From assembly GCF_025905425.1 (NCBI RefSeq), contig NZ_CP109603.1, positions 2,392,001 through 2,456,000 on the forward strand: 64,000 nt of DNA, given 5' to 3'. Of the stretch, positions 24,724 to 34,108 are shown one piece after another. The position numbers and the translations under genes are program-made. Source of the stretch: Pseudomonas putida (GTDB taxonomy: Bacteria > Pseudomonadota > Gammaproteobacteria > Pseudomonadales > Pseudomonadaceae). A model generated the notes under the pieces. It was not told the DNA's origin, did not search any database, and was given only the letters and a program-made list of their open reading frames with translations. The stretch's first letter is position 1. Each line of letters starts with the position of its first letter.

Positions 24724-26717
24724 TCAGCTTGCCGCTCTCGCATCCAACTCATTGATCACCCAGCCCTGTGCCTGCAGGGCCGCCCTTCGCTCAACTCTCG
24801 CCTCCCCCTCACCCAGCGCGCTGCTTCGAATCGCCAGACAAAGCAGATGCGTAGGCCGAGTCATGCCGACATACATGAGCATCCTGTTTTTCCGGTAAGT
24901 CACCTGATGTTCTTTCTTAACCAAGGGCTTTCCTTCAAGCCAGGGCAACATCATTTCCAGAAAGTGCTGTCCACTGAACGTTTCCAAGATCAGCGTCGCC
25001 GAATGCGTCTTCCCTTTGACGGAGTGCATGGACGCCAGCTGAACGTCGACAGGCTCGTGCCCCCCGGCCTCCCATCGGTATGTGTTAATGGTTTTGCGGG
25101 GCACCTGCGACTCGACCTCGACCGTATCGCCTGGTTCTGCCCACGCCAGATAGGCTTCCACATCGGTAGTCATTGAAACCTCCTCCCCAGGATGCAGCTC
25201 CTGGATCAGCCGCTTGAGGAGCCCAACGTGGGTCTCAACCCACCGCTTCTCTCGTAGTGGATGCGGATAGAACAAGTAGAGGTAGATACCTCGCTGGTAG
25301 GCTTTGAGAAGCTTCGCGTTAGCTGCCAAGCTTCGCTCGATGTAGCGGTGTAGCCTTGTTCTGATCTGGACTGGCTTCCTCAACCCAGCACGCTCAGCGA
25401 GATGGAGCAGGCACCTCGCGATCATCTCAACGCTTTCGTGCGCGTGACCGCTGATCGCCAGGTGGGCTCTGGCCCTGCGAACACCGTCAATGAATGTCTT
25501 GGGCGCATACGTCGAGCCATTAGCGTCTGAGCGGTAGGCGCTCCAATAGTGCTCCAGGGCCTTCGGGAATTGGTTGTCCTTGTACTTCCTCAGTCGGTGA
25601 ACAGCACCGAGCGCATGCACCCCATCCTTGCGCTGGGTGATGGGTACATGCCGTGACACAAGCTCTGCAAATGCGCCAAGCACACCGCTCGTATCGTCGT
25701 CTGGAAAGACAAAAAGGGTGTTGGGACAGTCTTCACCCGTTCTGGCCCGACCGACCAATCCGCCCGTAATGGGAGCGACTGCAAAGCTGTTTGCCAGCGT
25801 GGCAATGGCCTGGTTGAATCGAAAGCTTGTGGAGATCTCGATTGTCCCGCCATGCGGGAATGCCCCATCAGACTCTCCGTCACCCTCGAATATCTGCTGA
25901 TTGGGATCGCCCACCCTGATCACCACTGTATTCGCTGCATCGCGCGGAAATACGTGGTTCAAAAGGCGATTCTGCTCCAAGTCCGTGTCTTGCATTTCGT
26001 CGATGAGTACACAGGGGAACCGGGCTTGCAGCGATTGAGCAACATTCGGTTCTTGCTCAATCATGGCCTGGCCAAGCGTGAAAACCTCGTCATAGCAGAA
26101 GTAGCCTTCCGAAGCGGCAGCGCCCATGGCTCTGCATAACTTTCCATGAGTAGGTGCATCTGGCGAGCAAATGTAATGCTTACCTTGAAGAGGGGTAGAA
26201 AAATCGACCGAGGGCAGTCGAAGATCAGCGAGCGTCTTTTCTTTTTGATCGAGAAAGTACTCTACACCCCAACGATCTTTTCCCAGCGCCCTTCCCCTTG
26301 CTCGCCCGGTTGCCTCGTCATCCACCACCGTCAGCGGGTGGCCATTCGAGCGCAGCCAGGGCGACGCAAGAAACCGCATGACAAAACCGTGGATGGTATC
26401 GATGAAATGTGGGTAGCGCAGCAGCCTCTGGCCAATCTCTGTGGCGCCCAGCCGGCTCTCAATTTCCTCACGCGCTGCATTGGTGTGCGATAGCACGCAG
26501 ATCCCCTGCGTTCGACTACGCCAATGACGACCAAGAATGGCCAGCTTGGCAACCACGAGGGTGGTCTTACCGCTCCCGGGCAGGCCGCTACATCGAGCGT
26601 ATCGAGACGCTTGAGGAACTCCCTCCGAGGTTCATCCAGGTCGCGCAACGACATAAGCGCGCTCACCCACTCGATGTCTGCATCCGTGACTGGAGGCACA
26701 AGATCCTGGAGCCGCAT
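24724..26717 (-). pseudogene. GajB-like UvrD/Rep helicase with frameshift in Walker A
   Basis: The gene begins at ATG 26717, overlapping the GajA-like stop by one base (TAATG). Frame 1 encodes MRLQDLVPPVTDADIEWVSA... as far as LDVAACPG; the rest of the helicase is in another frame (GSGKTTLVVAKLAIL...). The break lies at CCCGGGAGC (26572-26580), where one missing G would restore ACPGSGKTT, the Walker A motif. All other SF1 motifs are present: LSHTNAAREEI, DTIHGF, LIDEMQDTDLEQNR, VGDPNQQIFEG, STSFRFNQ, ASMHSVKGKTHSA and YVGMTRPTHLL. Restored length would be about 660 aa. In Gabija, GajB is the helicase activated by DNA termini produced by GajA. Either the system is disabled at its ATP site or the read has an indel in a GC palindrome. 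Confidence 0.75.
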
Positions 26718-28879
26718 TACGCCAACTCCCCTGCTTCAAGCGCCTCTAGCGGCGTCTCCGCGGTGTTTGTGGCCGGCTGCTCCGGCGCCGAAGGCATGAT
26801 CCGGCCTCTTGTGGCGTATTCGATCGCTTCAACCACGTAGGCCGGTAACGCTGCACGCAAGCTTGCCCGGTCGAGTTCACCTTCATCAAATGCCGACTGC
26901 AGCAGGTCGACCAGATGCTGTGCAGTAATCGACTTGGAGCCCGAATCAACCTGCCGGTAAACCTCGGTGGCACGCTCTTCATTGGTGAGATACTGAGACT
27001 TAAGTGCCGCCAGCGCCTTCGTCGCCCTCTCGAGGACTTTCTGTCGCGTCAGCTTTTTTTCGTTCATTTTTACATCATGTAAGGCCAACGTGGCGGCACG
27101 GTGTACCCAGTCCATAAGCCCTTCGACAGCCAGGTCATACTCGAGCGTCCAATGATCGGCCACGAAGGTCTTCACGTTTTGGCCATCGCCACGTGTCCGT
27201 TTCTGACGATGAGCCGCAAGCTTCGGTTCGCGCTCAATCTCGGTAGCGCCAAAGTCACTGAGCATCCGCCATTGACGACGCGCCGGTTTACCCTTGGCGT
27301 TGAGCTTGTGCGGATCCAGCCCCATGATGGCCGGCGCGCAATCCGGCATCACATCCATGTCGGTGATGCAGGCCGTTGGGATCTGGATTATTCCCTCTGT
27401 CGCATCAGCTCGCTGCATGATGTGTGCGTAACGGCGTAAGCCAACGCCACCCACATTGACGATTGACACACCATGCTCGGTCAAGTCACACCCAAGCAGC
27501 CTGGCCAGTGCCGGCAGCAGGATCGCCTCTGCATCCCCTTCAACGATGAGCAGCCCTTTCGCAAAGAACAGGCTGGCCTTGGTGACATCCAGAAAACGAC
27601 TCAGGAAGCGATAGTCGTCAGCGGACAGCCTCGTTCGCCCCTGTGCCATGGAGAAGGCACGCTGGCCATGAATGAGCACCAGATTCTCCAAGGCAATCTT
27701 AGAGCTCAGGTTGGGACTGTGTGTGGTGAGGATCACCTGCACGGGACGTGTATGCGCTGGTTCCGCTTGGGCTTGATCTGGCTGTTGTGTTTGATCTTGC
27801 TGTTGTGTTTGATCTTGCTGCTGGGTTTGATCTTGCTGTTGGGTTTGATTTTGCTGTTTGGGGCGAGGCTGCGATGCGCGCTCGAGGAACTCCATCAGTC
27901 TAAGTTGGCGCTGCGGGTGAAGATGCGCCTCCGGCTCCTCGATCAGCAGCAGCGGCAGCCCATCCGGTTCCTTGCCGAGCAGTAAGAGCTCGCAGGCCAT
28001 GAACAGCAGGTTATTCGAGCCCAGACCATAGCTCCCCCTCGCATTCCCCGATCCCTTGTCCAGCAAACCCAACTCCAGGCGCTCAAGGATCTGCTTGAGC
28101 TTTGTGGTTTCACTGCCGGTATCGCCGAAGCCAAGATGGCTATGAAGCGGCTGTCCTGCTAAAGAGAGAGGCTCCAGATATCGGTCGTTGATTGTCGCCT
28201 GGGCAACCTTGATGGCTTGATGTCCTCTGACCAGCTCGCGCATGTAATCACCCATGCCCGCAATGCTCAGGCCAGTGGCTTCAGCTGCCGACGCCGGTGG
28301 AGCGATATCGACATAGGACTCACCGGCGTCTATACCCGGGAAGCTCGACAGGACTTGGGACAAGCGCGAGTTGCGACCCGGTGACATCTCCCGTTCGGCA
28401 TCTCGCAATGGCTTCAGGTATGCGGTTGCCAGCAACTGGCGCGCGCCGACGTCCAAGGCAGGCCCTTCTCCCCGCTCACCACAGCGAACCTGGATGTCCA
28501 CCCAGCGACGCGACGCTGTCGGCATCGCGAGTCGACGCGCCGACCAGTGCACATGAAGCAGCCCCTCCCCGCGTGAAAACGTGACGTATTCGGCGAAGGC
28601 TCCAAGTTCCAGTGTGGTCAGCCCTGCCAGCGTGCAAACCATAGTAATGTCGGTCGCAGGCTCGCCGTCACTCCCGACATGGAAGTCCTCGAGCTCTAGT
28701 CGCAGGAAGTCTGAATCCCGGGTTTGCAGGACATGCCGGATGGCGTCGATCACCGCAGTCTTTCCGGCATCATTCTCGCCTACAAGCGCAGTGACGCCCT
28801 CGTTGAAGTGGATGGTGAAACCCGGAGTCAGATCGCCAAACTGGCGGAAATTACGGATCGACAGCGCTGAAAGGTACAT
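26717..28879 (-). CDS. GajA-like OLD-family ATPase/TOPRIM nuclease
   Basis: The start is ATG 28879 with GGGAG 8 nt upstream (a GTG two codons earlier is less likely). About 720 aa. The N-terminal SMC-type ATPase shows LSIRNFRQFG, Walker A VGENDAGKT (about residues 34-42), Walker B LLLIEEPEAHLHP (about 310) and the H-loop LTTHSPNL. The TOPRIM part follows: LLIVEGDAEAILLPAL (about 445; the Glu is the TOPRIM acidic residue) and CITDMDVMPD (about 508). This is the OLD/GajA architecture; with the UvrD-like neighbour it makes a Gabija pair. GajA of Bacillus is about 580 aa; the extra length here comes partly from a Gln-rich repeat between Walker B and the H-loop, plus a longer C-terminus. GajA binds specific DNA and nicks it when nucleotides fall, per published work. 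Confidence 0.8.
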   Translation of the reverse strand: MYLSALSIRNFRQFGDLTPGFTIHFNEGVTALVGENDAGKTAVIDAIRHVLQTRDSDFLRLELEDFHVGSDGEPATDITMVCTLAGLTTLELGAFAEYVTFSRGEGLLHVHWSARRLAMPTASRRWVDIQVRCGERGEGPALDVGARQLLATAYLKPLRDAEREMSPGRNSRLSQVLSSFPGIDAGESYVDIAPPASAAEATGLSIAGMGDYMRELVRGHQAIKVAQATINDRYLEPLSLAGQPLHSHLGFGDTGSETTKLKQILERLELGLLDKGSGNARGSYGLGSNNLLFMACELLLLGKEPDGLPLLLIEEPEAHLHPQRQLRLMEFLERASQPRPKQQNQTQQQDQTQQQDQTQQQDQTQQPDQAQAEPAHTRPVQVILTTHSPNLSSKIALENLVLIHGQRAFSMAQGRTRLSADDYRFLSRFLDVTKASLFFAKGLLIVEGDAEAILLPALARLLGCDLTEHGVSIVNVGGVGLRRYAHIMQRADATEGIIQIPTACITDMDVMPDCAPAIMGLDPHKLNAKGKPARRQWRMLSDFGATEIEREPKLAAHRQKRTRGDGQNVKTFVADHWTLEYDLAVEGLMDWVHRAATLALHDVKMNEKKLTRQKVLERATKALAALKSQYLTNEERATEVYRQVDSGSKSITAQHLVDLLQSAFDEGELDRASLRAALPAYVVEAIEYATRGRIMPSAPEQPATNTAETPLEALEAGELA
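27782..27853. repeat. four 18-bp in-frame tandem repeats inside the GajA-like gene
   Basis: Four consecutive 18-base units (CTGTTGTGTTTGATCTTG twice exactly, then two units with 2-3 changes) encode a QQDQTQ-type hexapeptide on the minus strand. Partial units flank both sides. They give a flexible Gln/Asp linker between Walker B and the H-loop of the ATPase domain. The identity of the first two units points to recent slippage. Confidence 0.9.
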
Positions 28880-29171
28880 CCCCACTTCTCCCTAAGCCTG
28901 GCTTCTGTCGGCGCTATTGGCCACTTCTCGCTTCTTCTGGCCTCTTTTGGCCAGTGTTGGCTTGGTGGAGTCCTGGCCAAACGCAATGTTACTGGCTATA
29001 TGCCACAGACTGGGGGCGAGACGCTATCTCTCGCGATAAACGTCTGTTCGACTGGAATGTGTGGAATCAAAGCGTGTGACCGCCAAACGCTGGTCTCGTA
29101 AGTCTACCCGCTGTTGCGCACTGGGATGTTGCTTGAAGCCAAGTGATTGATTAATCGATTGACACTATGCT

Positions 29172-29627
29172 CTAACTAGCTCCCATTCGGATACCATGAG
29201 ATTTCGCGAGAGCCGCAGCGACCCTCAGGTGAATTTTATGTATGCTTGCCTGATAGAACGCTGCGCGAGAGCCAAACATACCTGGCCCCCATTGATAGAA
29301 CTCAAAGAGAATGAAATCCGAAAATTCTCTTATTGAACGATATGCTTCACCGGCTGGCCAGGGTGAGTAGATATCCTGACGATTCAATAGCCAGTTTGAA
29401 CCGCTATGTTTAACTGCTGGGATCAACCCAATAGCTGTACATGCTTTGTGAAGGACTTCAGCCCGCGCAGCCTTTGAGCCCCAATGTATCGAGTACTGGA
29501 AGACGTGTATCGTTGGCAGGGAAATGGTACACGAAAGCCAAGCCTCATGATTCAAACCACCAACTCCAACACCGACAACACCCAAAGGTAGTGTCACATT
29601 CCCTATATAGGAGTATTTTACTGGCAT
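29172..29627 (-). CDS. unknown protein at the distal end of the Tn7-like operon
   Basis: I use ATG 29627 (MPVKYSYIGNVTLPLG), which has GGGAG five bases upstream and lies 24 bases after the tniQ stop; a GTG at 29654 is possible. About 151 residues. It begins with a beta-rich part (GVVGVGVGGLNHEAWLSC, HVFQYSIHWGS), then helices with many aromatics (LLNRQDIYSPWPAGEAYRSI, FILFEFYQWGPG). No motif recognised. Its position as last gene of the transposition operon suggests a transposition accessory or target-site factor, but cargo is equally possible. Confidence 0.55.
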   Translation of the reverse strand: MPVKYSYIGNVTLPLGVVGVGVGGLNHEAWLSCTISLPTIHVFQYSIHWGSKAARAEVLHKACTAIGLIPAVKHSGSNWLLNRQDIYSPWPAGEAYRSIREFSDFILFEFYQWGPGMFGSRAAFYQASIHKIHLRVAAALAKSHGIRMGAS

Positions 29628-29650
29628 GACAGCTCCCAAACATTCTATAC

Positions 29651-30670
29651 TCACGACCGAATAGATACCTCAGAAAATCCTTCGATGAATTGTTGCAACA
29701 GAGCAGGACTAGGATTTGGCATCCACTCGCGCAGTCGTCTAGCTATAACGTCACTGTGCAGGCTATTGAACACATTACATGCTGCTCCCAAGCTGCGTGC
29801 ATCATGAAATCCTGCTATAGCACCTGCGCGCTCGATGAACGATTCAACATCAGTGCTCTCGCGGGGTGTAAATAGCTCAAATAGCCATCCGAGCATCAGC
29901 ATGCCAGCCCATCTTTGAGCTATTCCTGCAACCAATGGCCCAGCGTTAAGAGTCTGTTGAAATAGGGTAGTAATACGATATGAGCTTCGAGGAGCTATAA
30001 AACGATTCACCAAGCCAAATCGTGGATACAAAAAAATTGACAGCAAAAGGCGTGGCAGTCCCGTATGCGGCTCACTGCATGACCACATTCCGTTTTGATC
30101 AGCTTGCTGCTGAGAAGCTTCCAAGGTTTGAAAAAATAGTTGAGTCTTGTAAAGCGCAGTAAATTGTTCGTCAGCATCATGGCTACGAGACGCAGCAACG
30201 CATTGAGAAGGATCCTCGGAATATGCCTTGAGGATGCGCATGGCCATACTCGGACTTGAAGCAACAATACCACTTGCATCGAGCAGGGAACACTTGTGAA
30301 TTTGACATACGACCACACCAACAGAGCACCACTCTTTCCTGTATGAAGGGAGTGAAAAATTCGCAATGTGCTCCTTCATGCAGCGGTAGCAAAAGCTGCG
30401 TCTGAAGTATCGAGGTATAACCCATTGACTATTCGGCTGGAAGATCTTTGCCTGCTCCTCCCTTGGAATATCCAGCATTTCGCACGCCGCTCGTGAGAAT
30501 TTGGCATCGTGCGTAAAGTCAGGGTCAAAGTCTTCTGACTGTACGCACGCATGCCAAAGCTCCGCAAGCCTGCTCCTATCGAGCAATGTATGCTGGGAAC
30601 ATAGGCTTTGCCTGTAAACCCAGCAAGAGAAAGCCTCACCATCAAAAATGGGGACATCAGGAGCATTCAT
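29651..30670 (-). CDS. tniQ: TniQ/TnsD-family target-selection protein
   Basis: The start is ATG 30670 (MNAPDVPIFDGEAFSCWVYR), in a 4-base ATGA overlap with the upstream stop; a longer in-frame start is not supported. 339 residues. The N-terminus shows the TniQ opening (DGEAFSCWVYRQSL), followed by CYRCMKEH and, some 25 residues on, VVVCQIHKCSLLD, the zinc-finger pattern CxxC...CxxH characteristic of TniQ. The C-terminal half is helical, with an MLMLGWLFELF stretch. In Tn7-like elements TniQ/TnsD recognises the attachment site or links it to the ATPase. It lies third from the end of a tightly coupled operon with transposase and ATPases. Confidence 0.8.
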   Translation of the reverse strand: MNAPDVPIFDGEAFSCWVYRQSLCSQHTLLDRSRLAELWHACVQSEDFDPDFTHDAKFSRAACEMLDIPREEQAKIFQPNSQWVIPRYFRRSFCYRCMKEHIANFSLPSYRKEWCSVGVVVCQIHKCSLLDASGIVASSPSMAMRILKAYSEDPSQCVAASRSHDADEQFTALYKTQLFFQTLEASQQQADQNGMWSCSEPHTGLPRLLLSIFLYPRFGLVNRFIAPRSSYRITTLFQQTLNAGPLVAGIAQRWAGMLMLGWLFELFTPRESTDVESFIERAGAIAGFHDARSLGAACNVFNSLHSDVIARRLREWMPNPSPALLQQFIEGFSEVSIRS

Positions 30671-31347
30671 TGAAGGGATGACTCCCGTTGACTGCGATAG
30701 CCTGGATGGAAGAGCTCCAGCATCGTCCACGCCAAATTGCCGTTTCGTCGATGATAAATGTCATGCAGCAACAGCTTGTCAGCTGCTCGTCCCAGTCCTG
30801 ACTTCTGATCAATCAATGCTTCAAAAAAGGCTGTAAACTCTGTCCGATCCGCGAATGACCCTAACTCAACAGGCGAGTAGGCACGCTCGTGAGCTCGACA
30901 CAGTCCGACCATCTCAGCCTGATAGTCAGGACTGCTGACGATGACAAAACTACTATCAGGAAGCGCCTTCAGCAGCCATCCCAGTTGCTTCAATGACTTT
31001 TCTTTGGCAAGCGCCGTGAGGGCAAATTTTTCGAAGTCGTGGATGAATATGGTCGGATCTCCTTTCATGGCGCAAAGCTCAGTAACCAATGCAGGAACAC
31101 CCGACTGTGGCTGAAACTCAAAATCAACGTGTATCTCTTCATAGAACTGACCCAGCAAATCCAGTCCCGCAAGGTCTACGTGATCCCCAACAAAGACTGT
31201 AGAGCCGGTAATTTGGCTCAGAACGGCATTGGTGCAGGTGGTCAGACCATTGCCAGGATCAGACATCAAATGGCATACCACGCTACCGTCCTTCAGCGCA
31301 GAAACTACACTTTTCACAGCAACGGCTTGGAAAGGCGCCAATGTCAT
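30667..31347 (-). CDS. second, degenerate AAA-like ATPase of the Tn7-like operon
   Basis: A 226-residue protein starting MTLAPFQAVAVKSVVSALKD, in 4-base overlap with the TniB stop. It has the outline of an AAA ATPase, but its Walker A position reads SDPGNGLTTCT, with Leu instead of the catalytic Lys, and its Walker B-like segment reads PTIFIHDFEKFAL, with His where the first half of the acidic pair is expected. VIVSSPDY could be sensor 1. It therefore probably cannot hydrolyse ATP. It sits between TniB and TniQ with overlaps on both sides, so it is an integral part of the transposition machinery, perhaps an adaptor that caps or docks onto the TniB ring. I know of no standard name for it. Confidence 0.65.
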   Translation of the reverse strand: MTLAPFQAVAVKSVVSALKDGSVVCHLMSDPGNGLTTCTNAVLSQITGSTVFVGDHVDLAGLDLLGQFYEEIHVDFEFQPQSGVPALVTELCAMKGDPTIFIHDFEKFALTALAKEKSLKQLGWLLKALPDSSFVIVSSPDYQAEMVGLCRAHERAYSPVELGSFADRTEFTAFFEALIDQKSGLGRAADKLLLHDIYHRRNGNLAWTMLELFHPGYRSQRESSLQ

Positions 31348-32231
31348 TCTGAAACCTCCTTATCCTTGGGATGGTGCAGTTTGTAACCATAGAGCCTGGT
31401 CATCGGTTCAAGATTCTGGAACTGACTCGGCGTAATCTGCTCCGTCCCATGCTTGATTGCATCCATAGCAGTGGACTTGATAATTTTGACGATATTGTCA
31501 AGGATCCCGTGTGAGTTCACATGAATAAGCGTTCGCAGCTTAGGGCTTGCAAGGTTAGAGGGCAATTTGAGTGGAAGGTAGGTCTCGTATGTAGCAATGA
31601 AATCCACAAAATCCTGATCAAGTTTCCAAGGCTTCAGATGCCACGGCACGAATCGCCGATCAATTATTCGATCCAGTGAGATGATTTCACTCGCAACTGA
31701 GTTCCCGAACGCAATAACACAGAGCTTACCATCACCCTCTGCGAGTCCACGAAGCAGCGACAATATAGATTTTTTATGGGAATACGCTTCGAGCATGCAA
31801 TCAGACAACTCATCAACAACGATCGCGCCGATTCCAAGGGCCTTTATCTTCTGTATGATGAGCTTAACACGATTGACCGCAGTGCCACGCTTGCCAATCG
31901 GAACATCGAAGACATCGCACAATGCATCGTGTAATTTAAAACGGTTAACGTTTTCGGTAAGTGTAATAAACACGAACCTTTTACCTTCAAGCTCACCGAG
32001 AGCCTTAAGCCGGTTGAATAAGGCCGTTTTACCGTCGCCTCCATCCCCATGGATGAAAATGCTAGCGGACTGGATCTGGTTATCGGTATAGAGCATGTTC
32101 CTCAAGCTTTCGAAAAGAGGCGCGTAGCGAGGCGTATCAATCCATATATCATGTCGACATATCTTAATTCGCTCCTTCGCAGGCAGATCAGCGTTATTTC
32201 TAAGATCGTGCTTGATATGTTCGTAAGCCAT
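31344..32231 (-). CDS. tniB: TniB/TnsC-like AAA+ transposition ATPase
   Basis: About 295 residues from ATG 32231 (GGAGAG upstream; an ATG one codon earlier is too close to it). Walker A is IHGDGGDGKTALF (about residue 65), Walker B AIVVDELSDCML, and a sensor-like VIAFGNSVAS is followed by the DRIIDRRFVPWHL arginine-rich block typical of TniB. These ATPases form filaments or rings on target DNA and activate the DDE transposase. The gene starts 14 bases after the transposase stop and overlaps the degenerate ATPase by 4 bases. It closely fits TniB of Tn5053/Tn7-like elements. Confidence 0.8.
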   Translation of the reverse strand: MAYEHIKHDLRNNADLPAKERIKICRHDIWIDTPRYAPLFESLRNMLYTDNQIQSASIFIHGDGGDGKTALFNRLKALGELEGKRFVFITLTENVNRFKLHDALCDVFDVPIGKRGTAVNRVKLIIQKIKALGIGAIVVDELSDCMLEAYSHKKSILSLLRGLAEGDGKLCVIAFGNSVASEIISLDRIIDRRFVPWHLKPWKLDQDFVDFIATYETYLPLKLPSNLASPKLRTLIHVNSHGILDNIVKIIKSTAMDAIKHGTEQITPSQFQNLEPMTRLYGYKLHHPKDKEVSE

Positions 32232-32245
32232 CATAGCTCTCCAAG

Positions 32246-34108
32246 TTAGTCTTTATGCTTATCAACTATAATTACAGGAAGAAAATCAGGCTGATCTGAA
32301 TGCTCTCTTATGATGCGCGGCACAAAAACATCGTGAGCGTTTTCGTCCTGGGTTAAGATTGTCGGGATAAAGTCTTGCGTGTCTTCGATAAGCCAGTCCT
32401 CAACGGGTTCATTGGTTACTGCTTCGGTTGCAGGGATTAGAGTGCTCTGTGGAGCGGGCAGACCTTTAGGCGGTAGATTGGCCATGAAAGCAGTTTTAAG
32501 GTCAACGGCCTCTTGAACGATCACTGTCTGATTGGCAAGAGCAGCGTGCGCGAACTCATCGTCGACAGTGCCAGGGGGCAGGTCTTTGAGTAGTGCTTTA
32601 CGCTTCGAAAGTTGTTTATGGTTCGAGTAGGAATCCCAAGTGTTAGCTAGCCCCACCCGATTATAACTACAAGGAACTTTCAGAAATTTGCCTGGGAGCT
32701 TGACCCAGACGTAGCTCAGATCGTGCCGAAGGTACTTGATATCAAAACGCTGACCCACGTAGGGGGCAAGCTCGTAACATGCGTATCTACGGCCAGCAAA
32801 ATTTATTCCGTAGGGATGCACCTTGTGATCGAAGCTTGTCGGTGAGAAATCAATCAAAAACCTCATTTGATCGTTTGATGCAATGACACGATCATGATCA
32901 TAAAGACCTTGATTAACGTAATGATTCCAAGCTTCACGCGGAGTGCATTTTAGCGACGAGTGGATTTTGCCATGATAAACAGTTACTTGATTTAGGAACC
33001 ATACAGCGAACTGCTCATAATCCATCGTTGCATTATATTCGCTATTGAAGTCCTCTCGCTGAACGACGTTACTCCCGGTTGCGCCGGGAAGGAAGTGGAC
33101 TTCTGTCGTCATAAACGTGCCAATCAAGCGTTCTATAATGCCTCCATACCATTTTTTCCCTATAGGGCGGTGTTCCCAATCCATACCCCACGCCTTGCAC
33201 TGCTCAATGAACTTTTCACTTGTAAACTCAGCGGCATTGTCGGTAAATATAACAAATGGAATACCAAAGAATGGATACTCATTCGGATTAGTCAAGAAGC
33301 GGAATAGATGAAAATCTTTGTTCATCACTGCAAAAGCAAGGGCGGCAGCGACGGTATCAAGGTTAGGGGGATCTAGACTAAGAAAAAAACCTAAGATCAC
33401 TCTCGACTTATCGCAGATTAACATCGTTACCCATGGCCTACCGATGATAATATTTCTGTTCTGCTCATCGGCCAACAAGATGTCGACCATCGTGTGATCC
33501 ATCGATACTCTGTGCAAAAGCCCATCGATCACAAACTTGTGAGGCTTGAATCCATATTTATGATCCGTCTTTTCTTTCCCGTACCGCTTGAAATAAACCT
33601 CTCTTTCCGGCTTGGACATTAAGAATTGCCTGGCCCTATAGCGCGTGACATTTTCACCCTCTCCCTTGAAGTACTCCCGCGCCCACTGGTGGAGCTTACT
33701 GAGGGATGCCTTGGGGCCTTCAAATTTCTTCTCGTAGGCTTCTTCAAGAGCAGCGATTTGTGCATCACTGGCCCAGCAACTTCCTATAACCCTGCCTTTC
33801 TTGTTTCGCTGGATACTTTCTTCTTTTCTGTGCTTGCGCAGCAAGTTATAAAATTGAGAGTGGCCGAGGCCAAGAACTTCCATGCCTCGCTTGACGGTCA
33901 TCCCGTTAAACCGCTCAATGACCTGGTCAAAAACGGATGCGCGCTCTTTAGCCACTTCTTGCTCGCGCGCGTCATAAGTTCTTTCCTGGTAGGGAATGTA
34001 CTCACCTCCAGGAGGTACTCCTGACTCTTTCCAGTCTCTGGGTACTCTTACCTTTGCTTTTTCTTCCGAATCGCTAGGCGCTGCAGGCAGGTTGAGTTCT
34101 TTATCCAT
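32246..34108 (-). CDS. tniA: Mu-type DDE transposase (TniA/TnsB)
   Basis: A 620-residue transposase. After an N-terminal charged region and HTH-like parts (FNGMTVKRGMEVLGLGHSQF, SKLHQWAREYFKGE), the rve/DDE core shows the three acidic residues in context: VSMDHTMVDI (D1), FVIFTDNAAEFTSEKF (D2) and GGIIERLIGTF (E). A Mu-type C-terminal beta barrel follows (FAGRRYACYELAPYVGQRF, IKYLRHDLSYVWVKLPGKF). Ribosome binding is poor before 34108, but the frame begins with a plausible acidic N-terminus (MDKELNLPAAPSDSEEK). No TnsA-type endonuclease gene is near, so the element probably moves by a replicative (cointegrate) route unless another nuclease helps. Base composition is visibly AT-richer than the flanks. 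Confidence 0.85.
   Translation of the reverse strand: MDKELNLPAAPSDSEEKAKVRVPRDWKESGVPPGGEYIPYQERTYDAREQEVAKERASVFDQVIERFNGMTVKRGMEVLGLGHSQFYNLLRKHRKEESIQRNKKGRVIGSCWASDAQIAALEEAYEKKFEGPKASLSKLHQWAREYFKGEGENVTRYRARQFLMSKPEREVYFKRYGKEKTDHKYGFKPHKFVIDGLLHRVSMDHTMVDILLADEQNRNIIIGRPWVTMLICDKSRVILGFFLSLDPPNLDTVAAALAFAVMNKDFHLFRFLTNPNEYPFFGIPFVIFTDNAAEFTSEKFIEQCKAWGMDWEHRPIGKKWYGGIIERLIGTFMTTEVHFLPGATGSNVVQREDFNSEYNATMDYEQFAVWFLNQVTVYHGKIHSSLKCTPREAWNHYVNQGLYDHDRVIASNDQMRFLIDFSPTSFDHKVHPYGINFAGRRYACYELAPYVGQRFDIKYLRHDLSYVWVKLPGKFLKVPCSYNRVGLANTWDSYSNHKQLSKRKALLKDLPPGTVDDEFAHAALANQTVIVQEAVDLKTAFMANLPPKGLPAPQSTLIPATEAVTNEPVEDWLIEDTQDFIPTILTQDENAHDVFVPRIIREHSDQPDFLPVIIVDKHKD

Noticed and set aside
27782..27853. 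CRISPR-like array
   Set aside because: The 18-bp units are contiguous without spacers and are in frame within the GajA-like gene; they are coding repeats. No CRISPR array or cas gene was seen in the window.
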